NCBI GenBank assembly: GCA_036897625.1
Contig: JAYMTA010000328.1
Location: 1-31,293 of the forward strand
Direction of reading: 5' to 3'
Origin: Pelargonium cotyledonis
Taxonomy: Eukaryota > Streptophyta > Magnoliopsida > Geraniales > Geraniaceae
Length of the DNA stretch: 31,293 nt
Made by a program: the position numbers and the translations under genes
The notes under the pieces: generated by a model
What the model saw: only the letters and a program-made list of their open reading frames with translations
What the model was told of the DNA's origin: nothing
Databases searched by the model: none
Part shown: one piece after another, positions 11,040-24,362 of the stretch
Numbering within the stretch: the first letter of the stretch is position 1
How the letters are laid out: each line of letters begins with the position of its first letter

Positions 11040-12396
11040 TGTTTCCTATAATGTGTTGTGTTGTGTTGTGCGAGCTTGCCATTTGAACCAAAATGCCCAA
11101 GCCTGAACTGAAGTGTTAGCTTCTGTTCAATCCAAATCAAACCATACTTGTGTAAAAATGATAAGTTGTGCAATATGGTGCTCACTCTGGCCAATGCCTT
11201 GTTCGTAGAATTCATTATTCTTCCACTTCTTTGTAAAAATTAACCGTTAGTTTTTTAGGATTGAAATTCTCCCGTATACCCTTTGTACTTTTATGTGGTA
11301 TAGTAACAAATTTAAGGAGTCTCTGTATTTCTTCGATTTTGGTTAGTGTCAAGTTGGCCACATTCTTTTCCCAAGTTTAATTTCATGATATCCAATAGCA
11401 TTTTCTAAAGGTTGGACTCGAAACATCAAGTTAAGTAAAAATATAATTAGAAAACAGTAAATATAGTTACATAAGATAACAACACAAACTTGAAACTTTA
11501 AGTTAACCAAATCTTTAATTTTTAGCATAAGAAGTTTATAATCTCACCATCATATTTTGCAATAAGCACCGGTGTTATTGCTCCGACTTGAGAATTTCAC
11601 TCTCATTCTTTTATCTGATATACTTCTTATTCGTTATTTGGAAAATAAACATATAATGTGATTTAGTTTGTAGAGAAAATATTATTTTGATTACAATACA
11701 CAAAAATCACAGCTCATTGTTTTAATGTTCAAATTTAAGTCCGCTATTTGTCTTGACTATCCATAGAAGCAAATGTAATAGTTCAAATAAAATGTAATAT
11801 AGATCAACAAAAATAATATTATTAAACAACCATAACGACAACATTTACTAAATCAGTAAAAATATCTTAATTCGTTAAAGTTATATACAAAATATATAAA
11901 TGTACATGTGGTCGTTTATATTACGTGATAGTCATGGACCTCTATCTCTATTTAGTAATGCAATATTGGCTTCTTATAAAAAGAAGAAGAAGAAGATAGA
12001 TAATTTATCAAAAAAGAAGATACATACATAGGATTTTATCAGCGATAGATACATATGTTAACCAAGAATCCAAGATTATCAAGAGTTAAAATTGTTGGTA
12101 CTCTTAGAATTGCTTTTGTTCAAATAATTGTTAAGGTGTTATCATATTAGCCAGTATCACCAATTATTATACTGTGGAGTATGAATTCCATACCAATGAC
12201 TCATTATCCAAATTATGACTACTAGTTGGCTTGTCAATTTTTATTATTATTAGAAAACTGTTTTTATGACTACTAATTTAATGGCTGAATGTTCTTTGTA
12301 TGGTAGTTTAACTTGGTTCATGTTCATTTTAAAGCAATTTGGTCGTGTATTACAGTAAAATATGATTAATAGCAATTCAATGTAAAATTTATTTCA
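11040..12396. other. Phospholipase D 3' UTR, then AT-rich intergenic DNA
   Basis: A GTGTT repeat (about 11054-11070) starts the 3' UTR. From about 11250 on I see AT-rich DNA with no gene, RNA or clear element. Confidence 0.5.
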
Positions 12397-12569
12397 CACT
12401 ACAAGAAATCTCATTTTTGGTGACAACAACAAAAATATTGTCATCAATAAATATATAAAAGTTGGGCTTAGAATGGTTATAAACCCAACTTTGATGAAAA
12501 TATGAGTCCACAGGATGCGAGTTTAAGCGACAGGAATGGTTGTCACGGAAAGTGAAATTTTTTATAGTG
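12397..12569. mobile_element. Small non-autonomous CACTA-type DNA transposon (MITE)
   Basis: The left end reads CACTACAAGAAATCTCATTT; the right end, reverse-complemented, reads CACTATAAAAAATTTCACTT. In both, the shared motif GTGACAAC follows within about 10 bases. The 173-bp element is flanked by the 3-bp duplication TCA (12394-12396 and 12570-12572), the size expected for CACTA (En/Spm) transposons. CACTACAAGAAA is a common CACTA terminus in plants. The centre contains a second inverted repeat, AAAGTTGGG...CCCAACTTT. There is no coding capacity, so a transposase would have to come from elsewhere. Confidence 0.75.
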
Positions 12570-12800
12570 TCAGTGGTATGAAAATGTTGTTCATTGATGA
12601 AAGTGACGATGATAAAGGGATATTTCAGTAACTAAACAATGAAACAGTGATGTTATTATGATCCAAAAAATGGTTTCTTTCTCTTCATTTTCCCCTTCAA
12701 TTACCCCAAGTTCCCAACTCAACTTCTTTGAAAGCACGCTCTCTTATCCTTTTAATTCGGATCATTTTCTTAAAATCGTGACTATTTGAATTTATTTGTT

Positions 12801-12955
12801 TTTTTTTTTTTTTAAGTTGAGCTATACAAAGGGGTAGCTCTCCCCATAAACCCATAAACTCAAATAACCCACCCCATATCGCATGCAGGGAGACTTGAAC
12901 CTGAGACCTATGAGGGAATCCGAAGTGCTTAACCGCTTGGCCCAACTTGTTTTGG
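12801..12955 (-). mobile_element. tRNA-derived SINE with target-site duplication
   Basis: Read on the minus strand, the element begins AAACAAGTTGGGCCAAGCGG and carries an A-box-like GGCCAAGCGGTTAAG and a B box GGTTCAAGTCTCC. It ends TATAGCTCAACTT plus a 13-base A tract (T tract 12801-12813 on plus). The Pol III boxes and A tail define a SINE copied by LINE machinery. An 18-bp target-site duplication with one mismatch flanks it: TATTTGAATTTATTTGTT at 12783-12800 and TATTTGAATCTATTTGTT at 12956-12973. The single difference implies a fairly recent insertion. Confidence 0.88.
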
Positions 12956-12973
12956 TATTTGAATCTATTTGTT

Positions 12974-13600
12974 ATGTCAAATTATTTTCAATTATTAAGT
13001 TGGGGCCTTCAATACCCAAATACCTTTTTTATTTTACGGTACATCTAAGATGGGCATTTCATTTTTATTTGAAAATTTATTCTTCATCAATGGTTTAATA
13101 GTGCTTGATCCAGATACCAAATTGGCAAATAGCCAAACACAACGTTATATTTTTAACTTTGTTACCCTATCTTTAGATAATTACTTGATGTAAAACAAAT
13201 TTAAATAGTCATCTGAAATCACGTCAACTTCGATTTTAATTTTTACTACATGCATTTATTCCAATAATTTTCAATTTAATATGATAAAAATGTATACGTG
13301 ATCAATTACATTCGCAATTAATTTATTTATCGTGTAGTTGAATAAACATAATGTTTATTGTTTCTCAAATGGTCTTTATATAAAGTCAAACTCAAATATT
13401 AGTATCAATATAGTTAATGTTTAGATCTGAACATGTGGTCATATAAAATTTAATTTGATTTTAAATTGTTTCTATTCAATTTATTATAGCTCACAGTAGT
13501 TTACATGCACCTGTCCTCCTACTATCACTCCCTCTTGAGATCTTACGTTGATACACGACCCACCCATCGCTGTCGGAATACTTCACTGAAGCTAAGCCAA
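12974..13600. other. AT-rich intergenic DNA upstream of the UER1-type gene
   Basis: No ORF or structure with support was found here. The right end grades into the promoter of the gene at 13710. Confidence 0.5.
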
Positions 13601-13620
13601 TGTGATATTCTCTTACCATT

Positions 13621-13632
13621 TATATATAAATA
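13621..13632 (+). promoter_or_regulatory. TATA box of the UER1-type gene
   Basis: TATATATAAATA lies about 80 bp before the ATG at 13710, followed by a pyrimidine-rich leader. The promoter looks intact although the reading frame is broken. Confidence 0.6.
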
Positions 13633-13709
13633 CCACACATTCCCCACTCCCCAGATCCATCTTCTCCGATTCGATCCATTTCCATCCTTTTTATTCTTTC
13701 AGGTGCCAC

Positions 13710-14865
13710 ATGGGTTTTCCGGCCAACGGCACCGACGCGCCCTTCAAGTTCCTCATCTACGGCCGCACCGGCTGGATTGGCGGCTTGCTCGGCAAGCTCT
13801 GTGAGGCTCAGGGCATCCAGTAAGTCTATGGATCCGGACGTCTAGAGAACCGACCCTCCCTGGAATCGGACCTTGCCTCCGTCAACCCGACCCACGTCTT
13901 CAACGCCGCCGGCGTCACCGGCCGCCCCAACGTCGACTGGTGCGAGTCCCACAAGGTCGAGACCATCCGCACTAATGTTGTCGGCACCCTCACCTTGGCC
14001 GATGTCTGCCGCGAGAAAGGCCTCGTCTTGATCAATTACGCCACCGGCTGCATTTTCGAGTACGATTCCGGCCACCCCCTTCGCTCCGGCGTCGGGTTCA
14101 AGGAGGAGGACTCCCCCAACTTCATTGGATCCTTCTACTCCAAGACTAAGGCCATGGTCAGTCACTTGTTTACTTAAATGCTTTTTATTTGAATTAAAGA
14201 TCTTGACTTGAGCTTAAATGTTACTCAATTTAGCACTCTTTAGATCAATTTTGGTGAAATTATGCTTGTGTTATTGATTGTCATGACTTGCGAGGATCTA
14301 TCATTTACTTGCTTGATCTGATTCTCTTAGAACTGTGGGTTTTTAGAATGATGTGAGCATCTGAGTCTGTAAATGAGAAAGTTCTAATTTTCTTGTGTGG
14401 ATTGTATTTGAAAAGGTCGAAGATCTGCTCCACAACTATGAGAATGTATGTACACTTCGTGTGAGAATGCCAATCTCATCCGATTTGTCAAACCCACGCA
14501 ACTTCATCACAAAAATCTCAAGGTACGAGAAAGTAGTGGACATTCCAAACTCAATGACCATATTGGATGAGCTCCTTCCCATCTCCATTGAGATGGCAAA
14601 GAGGAACCTTACTGGAATCTACAACTTCACCAACCCGGGAGTGGTCAGTCACAACGAGATCTTGCAGATGTATAAGGACTACATTGAGCCCAACTTCTCG
14701 TGGAGCAACTTCACTCTAGAGGAGCAGGCTAAGGTGATTGTTGCCCCCAGAAGCAACAACGAGCTTGACACCACCAAGTTGAAGCAGGAATTCCCCGAGC
14801 TAATGCCCATTAAGGAGTCGCTGATTAAGTACGTGTTCAAGCCAAACCAGAAGACAGCTCTGTAG
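13710..14865 (+). CDS. UER1: UER1/NRS-ER (3,5-epimerase/4-reductase for rhamnose), with an in-frame stop at codon 38
   Basis: Two exons, 13710-14156 and 14416-14865, join in frame (GT-AG, phase 0) to 298 codons before the natural TAG, the usual length of plant NRS/ER. The family converts UDP-4-keto-6-deoxyglucose to UDP-L-rhamnose in the cytosol, for pectin and flavonoid glycosides. A nucleotide-binding motif YGRTGWIGG (G18, G21, G24) and the catalytic YSKTK (Y143, K147) are present, and the C-terminal half is strongly conserved. Codon 38 (13821-13823) is TAA where the family has Tyr (GI-x-Y-x-YGSGRL); one base change from TAC explains it. The frame is otherwise open, and the next Met is M149, after the active site, so re-initiation would not give an enzyme. 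It is either a very recent null allele or pseudogene, or a base error. Exon 1 is clearly more GC-rich than exon 2 and the flanks. Confidence 0.9.
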
Positions 14866-15206
14866 CTTAAAAGATCATCCTGTAGGTTTGGATTAATCAG
14901 TTTCTGTATTGCTATTGTTTAGGATTCAGATCATGTGGGTTGATGAGATTTGTAGCCAGGGGTTCCTCTCCCACCATGTGTTGCGTGCATGATTGCTCCT
15001 ACTTGTATTTGAATATTTGTATTTGTGTTCACTTTGATCATTTAATAAAGACTAAATCAGTTGAAAGTAATCAATTCTATAGCCATTTTGAACCAGCATT
15101 GCATAGTACAATTACAACAATGGAATCTCATAAAGAGCCAATTGTGCATGAAAAAACTCTAGTTATTCCAGTTTTATTTCAGGCTTGACATGTCTTTGGG
15201 ATGATT
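14866..15206. other. Convergent 3' ends of the UER1-type gene and the subtilase
   Basis: The two genes face each other with 341 bp between their stop codons. The space should hold both 3' UTRs; AATAAA at about 15044 fits a poly(A) signal for the left gene. Confidence 0.5.
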
Positions 15207-18584
<3,378 letters not shown>

Positions 18585-18642
18585 ATTGTGATAAGGTATT
18601 AGTGAGAATGAATATGGTTTAATTAGTTGGTCCGAGGTAACG

Positions 18643-18652
18643 GTATTTATAG
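18643..18652 (-). promoter_or_regulatory. TATA box of the subtilase gene
   Basis: Read on the minus strand, CTATAAATACC lies about 60 bp upstream of the ATG at 18584. Confidence 0.6.
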
Positions 18653-19014
18653 AATTGTTGAAGTGACATTAGTGTTAGCAGATGTACATATGTTATTGTT
18701 ATATCCGCTGTGGACAGGCACAAGGCGGTTGATGTTGACGTCAGCAAATAGGTATATCAAACTTTGTCATTGCCAGCTAGCTATATACAATCATTTGACT
18801 AATTGTATATATTTAATATTATTGTTTTGGTCGTCAGATAATGTTGTTTCATCGTTAACCTCTGTGCTCCAATTTCCAAATCCATGATTATACATGGATG
18901 TTCTCGTACTTAATTATAATTTTACTTCTTGGCTTCTTGCAATTATCGCATTTGTTTTATAATTTGTACGGAGCACCAACTCCCAAATATTTCCCACTCA
19001 GGTTAGCCTTCAGT
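18653..19014. other. Subtilase upstream region
   Basis: AT-rich promoter-side DNA, including TTGACGTCAGC near 18734-18744, a TGACG/ACGT-type bZIP-like site. No gene was found. Confidence 0.35.
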
Positions 19015-19018
19015 TTCA

Positions 19019-19165
19019 TGGGCCCGATGATTTGGGCTTGAAATTGATTTGGGCCCATAATCGACCACCTGCCAACAGGCCTGCATACCAAGACACTGGT
19101 CCAATTGAGACCCCTCGAGGGCCCAATATGAGGCCCAATCTTGTTCAAATCTACAAAACAGCCCA
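19019..19165 (+). promoter_or_regulatory. GGCCCA (site II-like) cluster, housekeeping-type promoter
   Basis: GGGCCC/GGCCCA/TGGGCC motifs occur at about 19019-19025, 19050-19057, 19119-19125 and 19132-19137, with GGGCTT and AGCCCA nearby. Such clusters bind TCP factors and mark promoters of plant ribosomal and mitochondrial genes. A pyrimidine-rich leader follows at about 19165-19230. What it drives is unclear. Confidence 0.5.
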
Positions 19166-19169
19166 GTTC

Positions 19170-19920
19170 AACTTCCACTCATCTCTGCCTCGAATTGTCG
19201 TCTCCTCTGCTCCGCAAATCTGTGATTTGCTGTTGATGGCATGATCGAATTCAGGTAAAGCTCATCACTTTCATGTTTTGAATTTATTTAGTACTTACAG
19301 CTCATAAATTTGCTCTGTTGTTTTCTGTATAAAGTGATGATATTTGATGCAGTATGTTATGGATGATTGCATATTTTGGGAGTACTTGTGGCTTTCATTT
19401 GGGTTATAGACCATAAACTCACTTTACTCCCATGAAACATATATATTATTGAGTTGGTTTTCAAATATCATTTTGTCCAAGCTGATTTTAGTGATAGGAG
19501 AAAAATCTAAGTTGATATGAGTTCATCAATGCTGATTTTGAGAAACTACATTCCAGTGCAAATACCTAATGAGCATATTTTATACCTCTATTCAAAGCTT
19601 GGTTGTGCATTACTTTTCTTTTACAGATATGTGATGCATAGATTTATGAGTATTGACTAATTTAGTCATAGCTTTTGTGGTTTGACACAAGCTTTAGATG
19701 ATTAGATCCACAAAAGGGATAAAGAATAGCCACCTAATTCCTTTGTATATAGTGCATACAATTGTATGCAAATTATTCTTGTTGAGCTGCAGACACAGCT
19801 TTATCGGGAGTTCCATTTGATAGACACCCTCAAATTTTATGTTGTTTGATTTCACTCTGCCAGGAACCCTTGTTTACTAAGACGCTAGGCAATCTGTTGT
19901 TTGGAGTTCTATGGAAACGT
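19170..19920 (+). other. Possible short spliced transcript downstream of the GGCCCA cluster
   Basis: A leader-like first exon appears to end at a donor ATTCAG|GTAAAGC (about 19254), and an acceptor TCTGCCAG precedes GAACCCTTG at about 19863. That exon could end at the donor GTGGTAAG near 19920. Joining them gives a 12-codon reading frame, MIEFRNPCLLRR, then a stop. ATGGCATGA lies just before it as another tiny frame. An alternative acceptor lies near 19792 (GAGCTGCAG). I recognise no known protein. It could be a noncoding RNA, a remnant first exon, or nothing. Confidence 0.25.
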
Positions 19921-20370
19921 GGTAAGAAGGAAACAGTATTTGTGCAAGTTTCATGGCATTGCTTAGTTAATGTAGAAGAATTAGGAAGAATTTTTTTTCT
20001 TCTTCTCATTATTTATTGCTCATGCTATGCAACGTATGACTTCAACAATTTTGGAATTTTGCATATATATATGACTTCAAATTAACGATGATCAATCTTA
20101 GATTACCGATGGTGTTTGATTGATTATACACTTACTGTCAAGTTTGAGGGTCACCTTTTCATATTGATAGAATAATATATTTTATTATCGTTGTGTCTGA
20201 GCTCTTACAAAACCAAAACTTCACATGGAATGCAAACTTGCAAGTGAAGTGTGAATGTAAAGATGGATCATGCCTTTCAGTTTTAAGTGTGCTCTTGATG
20301 ACTACAAACAACAAACTATTGCTTCTCATTTGGTAAAAGAATGAAAGAATTAATTTCAACTAGGTTCATA

Positions 20371-22308
20371 CTAGACTTCAACTGTATTTTGATTAAGAGC
20401 CGTGTATCTCCATCTCTCTTTCTCTGCAAAATCTGCATCCAAGAATAGAGAAACAAATGCCCAAAGCCTGTAAGTATCTTCAAAATTTGTCAAGAACCCC
20501 AATGCAGCTGTGAGAACAGATACCTCGGTATGAAGTTTATCCCCCTTTCTTTTAACGAATGTTCCTTCCACCGCAGTGGTTCTTGTCTCTATGATACTCT
20601 CCCCATCTTCTTGATGCTTGTCTGAGAACCAGATGTGCTTCAAAGAGCCATAACTTAGAGAAATATTGTTTCTGTCAGCAAGTTTTTGTACAAGCGAGGG
20701 GTCGATCTTTTCACCTTTCCAATCAAACACATTGAATGCAACAACTGGTCCTCGGTCAAGCTTGATCTTTGGCCCATAGATCTTTACCAGGAGAAGCCCA
20801 TCTTCTGAATGTGGATGTTTTAGACTCATCAACGCATTAACCAACCAGTTGGTTAGGTATCTTGCTCTGCTACTGATCACTATAAGGCCTAATGAATCTG
20901 CATGATCCAAGCCCCTGCATTCAATCTGTGAGGTTCCACTAATTGTGCTCGTTGTGGTTTTGGATTGTGCAGAATTAAATGGTTTCTCTGGTTCTAGAAT
21001 TTCAGAAAGTGAGTAAGACTTTTTATGCACTTCTTCATTTTCAAGAAATCCAGAAGTTTCATCTCGCATCTGCCAAGGAGATATTGGATCAGAGGCCAAG
21101 CTTGCTGCAGTTGAGCCATCTTTTTGTAAATCCATTTGATAAGACTTTTGCTTGGTAGCTGCTTCAGCGAGTGACCACTCTTCGTGAAATTGAGACGATC
21201 TTGTAACTGGGACAAGACTAGCAATCCCTACATTTGTAGCCATGGTGGGTTCTCTTAAGATTGAAGCTCTTGATCTCTTGACAAACAGGCATCCAAACCC
21301 CGATGGATTTTCCCCAAAAATCTTGTAACAGGAGCAAATGAGAAAATCAGGCCTGAAGATAGAGAGGCCTAAGGTCTCCATGTCCTTAGGTCCCAATGCA
21401 CATGCATCAAGCAAGACATCCCAACCATTTTCCCTTGCCTGGCTCATCCACCGATATGAATATGTAGCTCCAGTCATCCTTGATTGGAGCGGGAAAACAA
21501 ACAGGCCCCTTTTATCTGTTATCATCTTCTTCAATTTTCCTGACCGTATCCCCAGACTGGGCCACACAAACTCAGCGGACATTGCTCTTGCTCCTCTCTT
21601 CTTGGAGTTTTCAATCATCACTTCTGTTGCCTCACTCTGGTTATCATAAACCATTAGAAGATTTCGATTATTCTGAAATGGATACGAATCTGCTAGAAGT
21701 TTAAAAGCTGATGACTGGTTAGCAGTGAAAACCATGGTGTAATCAGCTTCACAGATATTCATAAAAGCCATGAGTCTTTTCCGGATTCTGGATTCCAGTT
21801 CAGATTCTTGGCTTCCATATAGTAACAGAGAATTCAGTTTTACTGACTTGTAAGAAATATCAAAAAAGGGTGGCTGTAAAGCTGCAGGATGAACTGGTGA
21901 AGATGTGTATGACGATGAAGAAGCAATTGGTGCATCCAGAGGAAGAGCCTTTTGTTGAGAATAGGAGAAGAGGCCGTGACCAATGTAATCAAGACAAACA
22001 TGTTTAGAGAGGAAGAGATGGTAATATTCTTTGGCTCGTATGTGGTCAGCCTGATTGCTTTGGGAGTATTGTGGGTATGCTTTGATGAAGTGTGCAAACG
22101 ATTCATGCAATGAAGGCAGGGACTCATGGTTGCTGAACTGTGTGTTTGGGTAGAGAGTGGAAGCTATGGCAACTGTGAAGTCGTTCCAGGTTGCCACAGT
22201 GCTACCTGAAGATTTGGAAGCATGAGATTCAGGAAGGCCGAGAAAAAGGCTTGGACAGCAACCATGGAAGCAGGCCTCTGAGGCTTCCCTGATGCAAGGT
22301 GAATACAT
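20371..22308 (-). CDS. MOCOS-like PLP-dependent transferase superfamily protein, single exon
   Basis: A 645-residue protein starting at the ATG at 22308 (MYSPCIREASEACFHGCC); the in-frame codon at 22320 is GTG and is not used. The region about 90-360 has the fold-type I PLP pattern of the NifS/molybdenum-cofactor-sulfurase family: D301 in DVLLDACALG for the pyridine nitrogen, and CSCYKIFGENPSGFG with K329 as the likely PLP lysine. A low-complexity linker (about 370-460) leads to a C-terminal region (ECRGLDHADSLGLI, GPVVAFNVFDWKG) found in a plant-specific subfamily. There is no MOSC domain, so it is not ABA3 itself and cofactor sulfuration should not be assumed. The N-terminal GCCP motif is shared with Arabidopsis relatives as I recall them. 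The family's substrate is, to my knowledge, unknown. Confidence 0.9.
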   Translation of the reverse strand: MYSPCIREASEACFHGCCPSLFLGLPESHASKSSGSTVATWNDFTVAIASTLYPNTQFSNHESLPSLHESFAHFIKAYPQYSQSNQADHIRAKEYYHLFLSKHVCLDYIGHGLFSYSQQKALPLDAPIASSSSYTSSPVHPAALQPPFFDISYKSVKLNSLLLYGSQESELESRIRKRLMAFMNICEADYTMVFTANQSSAFKLLADSYPFQNNRNLLMVYDNQSEATEVMIENSKKRGARAMSAEFVWPSLGIRSGKLKKMITDKRGLFVFPLQSRMTGATYSYRWMSQARENGWDVLLDACALGPKDMETLGLSIFRPDFLICSCYKIFGENPSGFGCLFVKRSRASILREPTMATNVGIASLVPVTRSSQFHEEWSLAEAATKQKSYQMDLQKDGSTAASLASDPISPWQMRDETSGFLENEEVHKKSYSLSEILEPEKPFNSAQSKTTTSTISGTSQIECRGLDHADSLGLIVISSRARYLTNWLVNALMSLKHPHSEDGLLLVKIYGPKIKLDRGPVVAFNVFDWKGEKIDPSLVQKLADRNNISLSYGSLKHIWFSDKHQEDGESIIETRTTAVEGTFVKRKGDKLHTEVSVLTAALGFLTNFEDTYRLWAFVSLFLDADFAEKERWRYTALNQNTVEV

Positions 22309-24060
22309 TTTTCTCTTCACACCCTTTATTGGTTTGTGTTTTATCTATTTCCTTTCTGATTGGTTTCAGCTTATGTATTCAGTAATTGAAAGCATATTTG
22401 TTGGCATAGAAATGTAAAGTCTCACCAATTTGGGGCATCCATGAATGGTCAGTAGCTCAGTTGACCAGGTCTTCCATAATTTTAAATGTTGCCCTTGTTT
22501 CCTACTAATTACAAAAAAGTTGTGTATATTTATATATATGTCCTCCCTATGCTCATGTCCTCAACTTTTGGCTGAATTAACCATTTACCAACTATACGCC
22601 ATATGGGACTTCTTGGTGGGTGCATCATCTTTAAGGTCACATTAAATGGAACGAAATGCATTCACACCGAATAGGTTTGGACGCAAACTCTAGGTTTGAA
22701 CATTTGGGTTTAATACCTTACCTAGCAGGCTCATGCTTGTCAGGTTGTCATATTTTCCTTGTCTATCCTTGTAGTGTTTCGTGACATTGACTTTGTATGT
22801 TATCAACGACAGTTTTGGTAGGAAATGAATTAAGTGGCTGTGGTGCTTTTCCAAGATGGAATTTTGTGGCAGAGACTGGAATAACAAGGCAACAAGCAGA
22901 AAAGTGTAAGTGGCCGGCACTGGCACTATCCATGCAGATGCGATGCAGGAGGCCAAAAGCTTACCTTTACCTTTGAATTGTCCACTTGATACTTGTAAGT
23001 TCTAATTTCTTGCATATAATTTCAACTCTGTATAGGAACAAGACTTTTTCAATTGTATCATTCCGTTTGACATGTCCCTGTCTGATACACTATACAGCTC
23101 TTCCCGTTAAATATATCAGATGTTGTCTTTTTCCTATCCCATTTGGTAATTTATATATTTACATCCAGCAATCTTTTTAACTCTGTAAAGTTAAATTGGA
23201 TTGTGGTGCATAAATTTGATTTTATTTTGTGCCAATACCATGGTTTGTTGCTGTTCATATTGCATTAATTGATGGTCACACTCACATGTGATGTTGGAAA
23301 CATAAGGACTTGAAAGAGAATGGGTATTTATATACAGTCGCTTTCGTGTTGCATACTGCTGAGGGCGTGTAATGTTCAATGTTTTACTACTATTTGAGGT
23401 CCCATTTGTATATATTACATTAATTGTTAGATATAATCGAATGTGATTTTAAAGAGGATCCATTGCCCAATAGAGCAAGACAGAGGATTGATTCCTAATG
23501 AAAATGAAGACTTGAACACTATTACAAAGATAACTTGTAGGGCTAGTAATTTGAGTAGTGACTCAGTGACTCGAAATAATAGATCGTGAACTTTTCTGTT
23601 AAACCTGTTTAACGTTTTCATACAATTCATAACGCTCACATCCATTTCAAGGCATCAACAAATTATGATATTTCCAATTCATCTCTACATGTAATATGTC
23701 CAAGCATAGATCTAATGTTGTATTGCGTAGTTGGTGGTGTTGTACAAATGATGATAAACCACGAAAGTGACTTGCTGCATATATATTTTCTTCATCTGCT
23801 TCCATTTCTGGGCCCATTATATTATAATTTGGCATCCCATGTACGCATATATATCCAGGGTGGATCATAATTAGGTCTTCATTATTGATAGATCATCACC
23901 ATTTGGATAAGCATATCACATTCAGAAAGACCTTGCTTTAAGCTGCAGACAAAATTCAAGTAAATTAATTAATGTAATACGCACATTTTCAAATCGTACG
24001 GACCTTAGTTTTAGCTAGCTAGCTAGCTTGAAAACATGCACTTGCATTGGTCCTTGCACT
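22309..24060. other. Intergenic, AT-rich, between the MOCOS-like gene and MIR399 copy A
   Basis: The left part is the MOCOS-like 5' region. Around 22450-22520, AGTAGCTCAGTTGACCAGG resembles the A box of a tRNA-derived SINE, but no proper B box follows. TAGCTAGCTAGC repeats occur near 24013-24028. Otherwise I see no gene. Confidence 0.4.
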
Positions 24061-24079
24061 GCACATATATATATGCATT

Positions 24080-24205
24080 AAGCTGAATGAGTTACAGGGC
24101 AACTCTCCTTTGGCGGGTCATAATTTACAAGTTTCAAGTTACTATATCTTGTATTCATTAATGATCATCTGCCAAAAGAGAGAGAACCTACAACTATTTC
24201 GCTTA
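24080..24205 (-). ncRNA. MIR399: MIR399 precursor, copy A
   Basis: On the minus strand the 3' arm (24095-24115) reads CGCCAAAGGAGAG then TTGCCCTG, the miR399 family sequence apart from C instead of the common U at position 1. The 5' arm (about 24169-24189, GTTCTCTCTCTTTTGGCAG) pairs with it, with mismatches in the middle. The lower stem extends about 14 pairs (GTTGTAGG with CCTGTAAC and beyond), and an upper stem and loop join the arms. miR399 is the phosphate-starvation microRNA that lowers PHO2/UBC24 and moves through phloem. Mature strand on the 3' arm is the family norm, which sets the minus orientation. Pairing was checked by hand only. Confidence 0.85.
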
Positions 24206-24229
24206 TATTTAACTGCTATTTTTGGTTCA

Positions 24230-24249
24230 TATATATATGTATATATAGC
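24230..24249 (-). promoter_or_regulatory. TATA-like tract upstream of MIR399 copy A
   Basis: On the minus strand GCTATATATACATATATAT lies just upstream of the hairpin and may be its TATA box. A simple AT repeat is possible. Confidence 0.35.
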
Positions 24250-24343
24250 AATGGCTTGGGATGGCGTGAAGATTTTCGAGTTTTCTTGGAAAATCACAGT
24301 TTTAAAAGAAGCTTCTGAGATGAGGCATATATGTTGAGAAATG

Positions 24344-24362
24344 GCATATGCCATGAATATCC
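24344..24362 (-). promoter_or_regulatory. Two P1BS (PHR1-binding) sites upstream of MIR399 copy A
   Basis: GCATATGC (24344-24351) and GAATATCC (24355-24362) both fit GNATATNC, the site bound by PHR1-type MYB factors under low phosphate. They lie about 230 bp upstream of the mature sequence. Confidence 0.65.

Noticed and set aside
12697-12945. 82-codon minus-strand reading frame
   Set aside because: It is largely the SINE body and its tail read as protein; no family resemblance.
13842-14165. 107-codon minus-strand frame opposite UER1 exon 1
   Set aside because: It is a GC-driven shadow of the conserved plus-strand exon.
19846-20085. 79-codon plus-strand frame
   Set aside because: It begins at TTG, not ATG, and crosses a likely splice acceptor and donor; no homology recognised.
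22309-22320. Start of the MOCOS-like protein four codons earlier
   Set aside because: The codon at 22320 is GTG; the ATG at 22308 matches the N-terminus of relatives (SPCI.EAS).
24095-24190. MIR399 copies read as plus-strand genes
   Set aside because: The plus-strand 3' arms (TGCCAAAAGAGAGAGAACC; TGCCAAGGGAGAGATGCCCT) match miR399 less well than the minus-strand 3' arms, and the P1BS/TATA layout fits minus-strand transcription.
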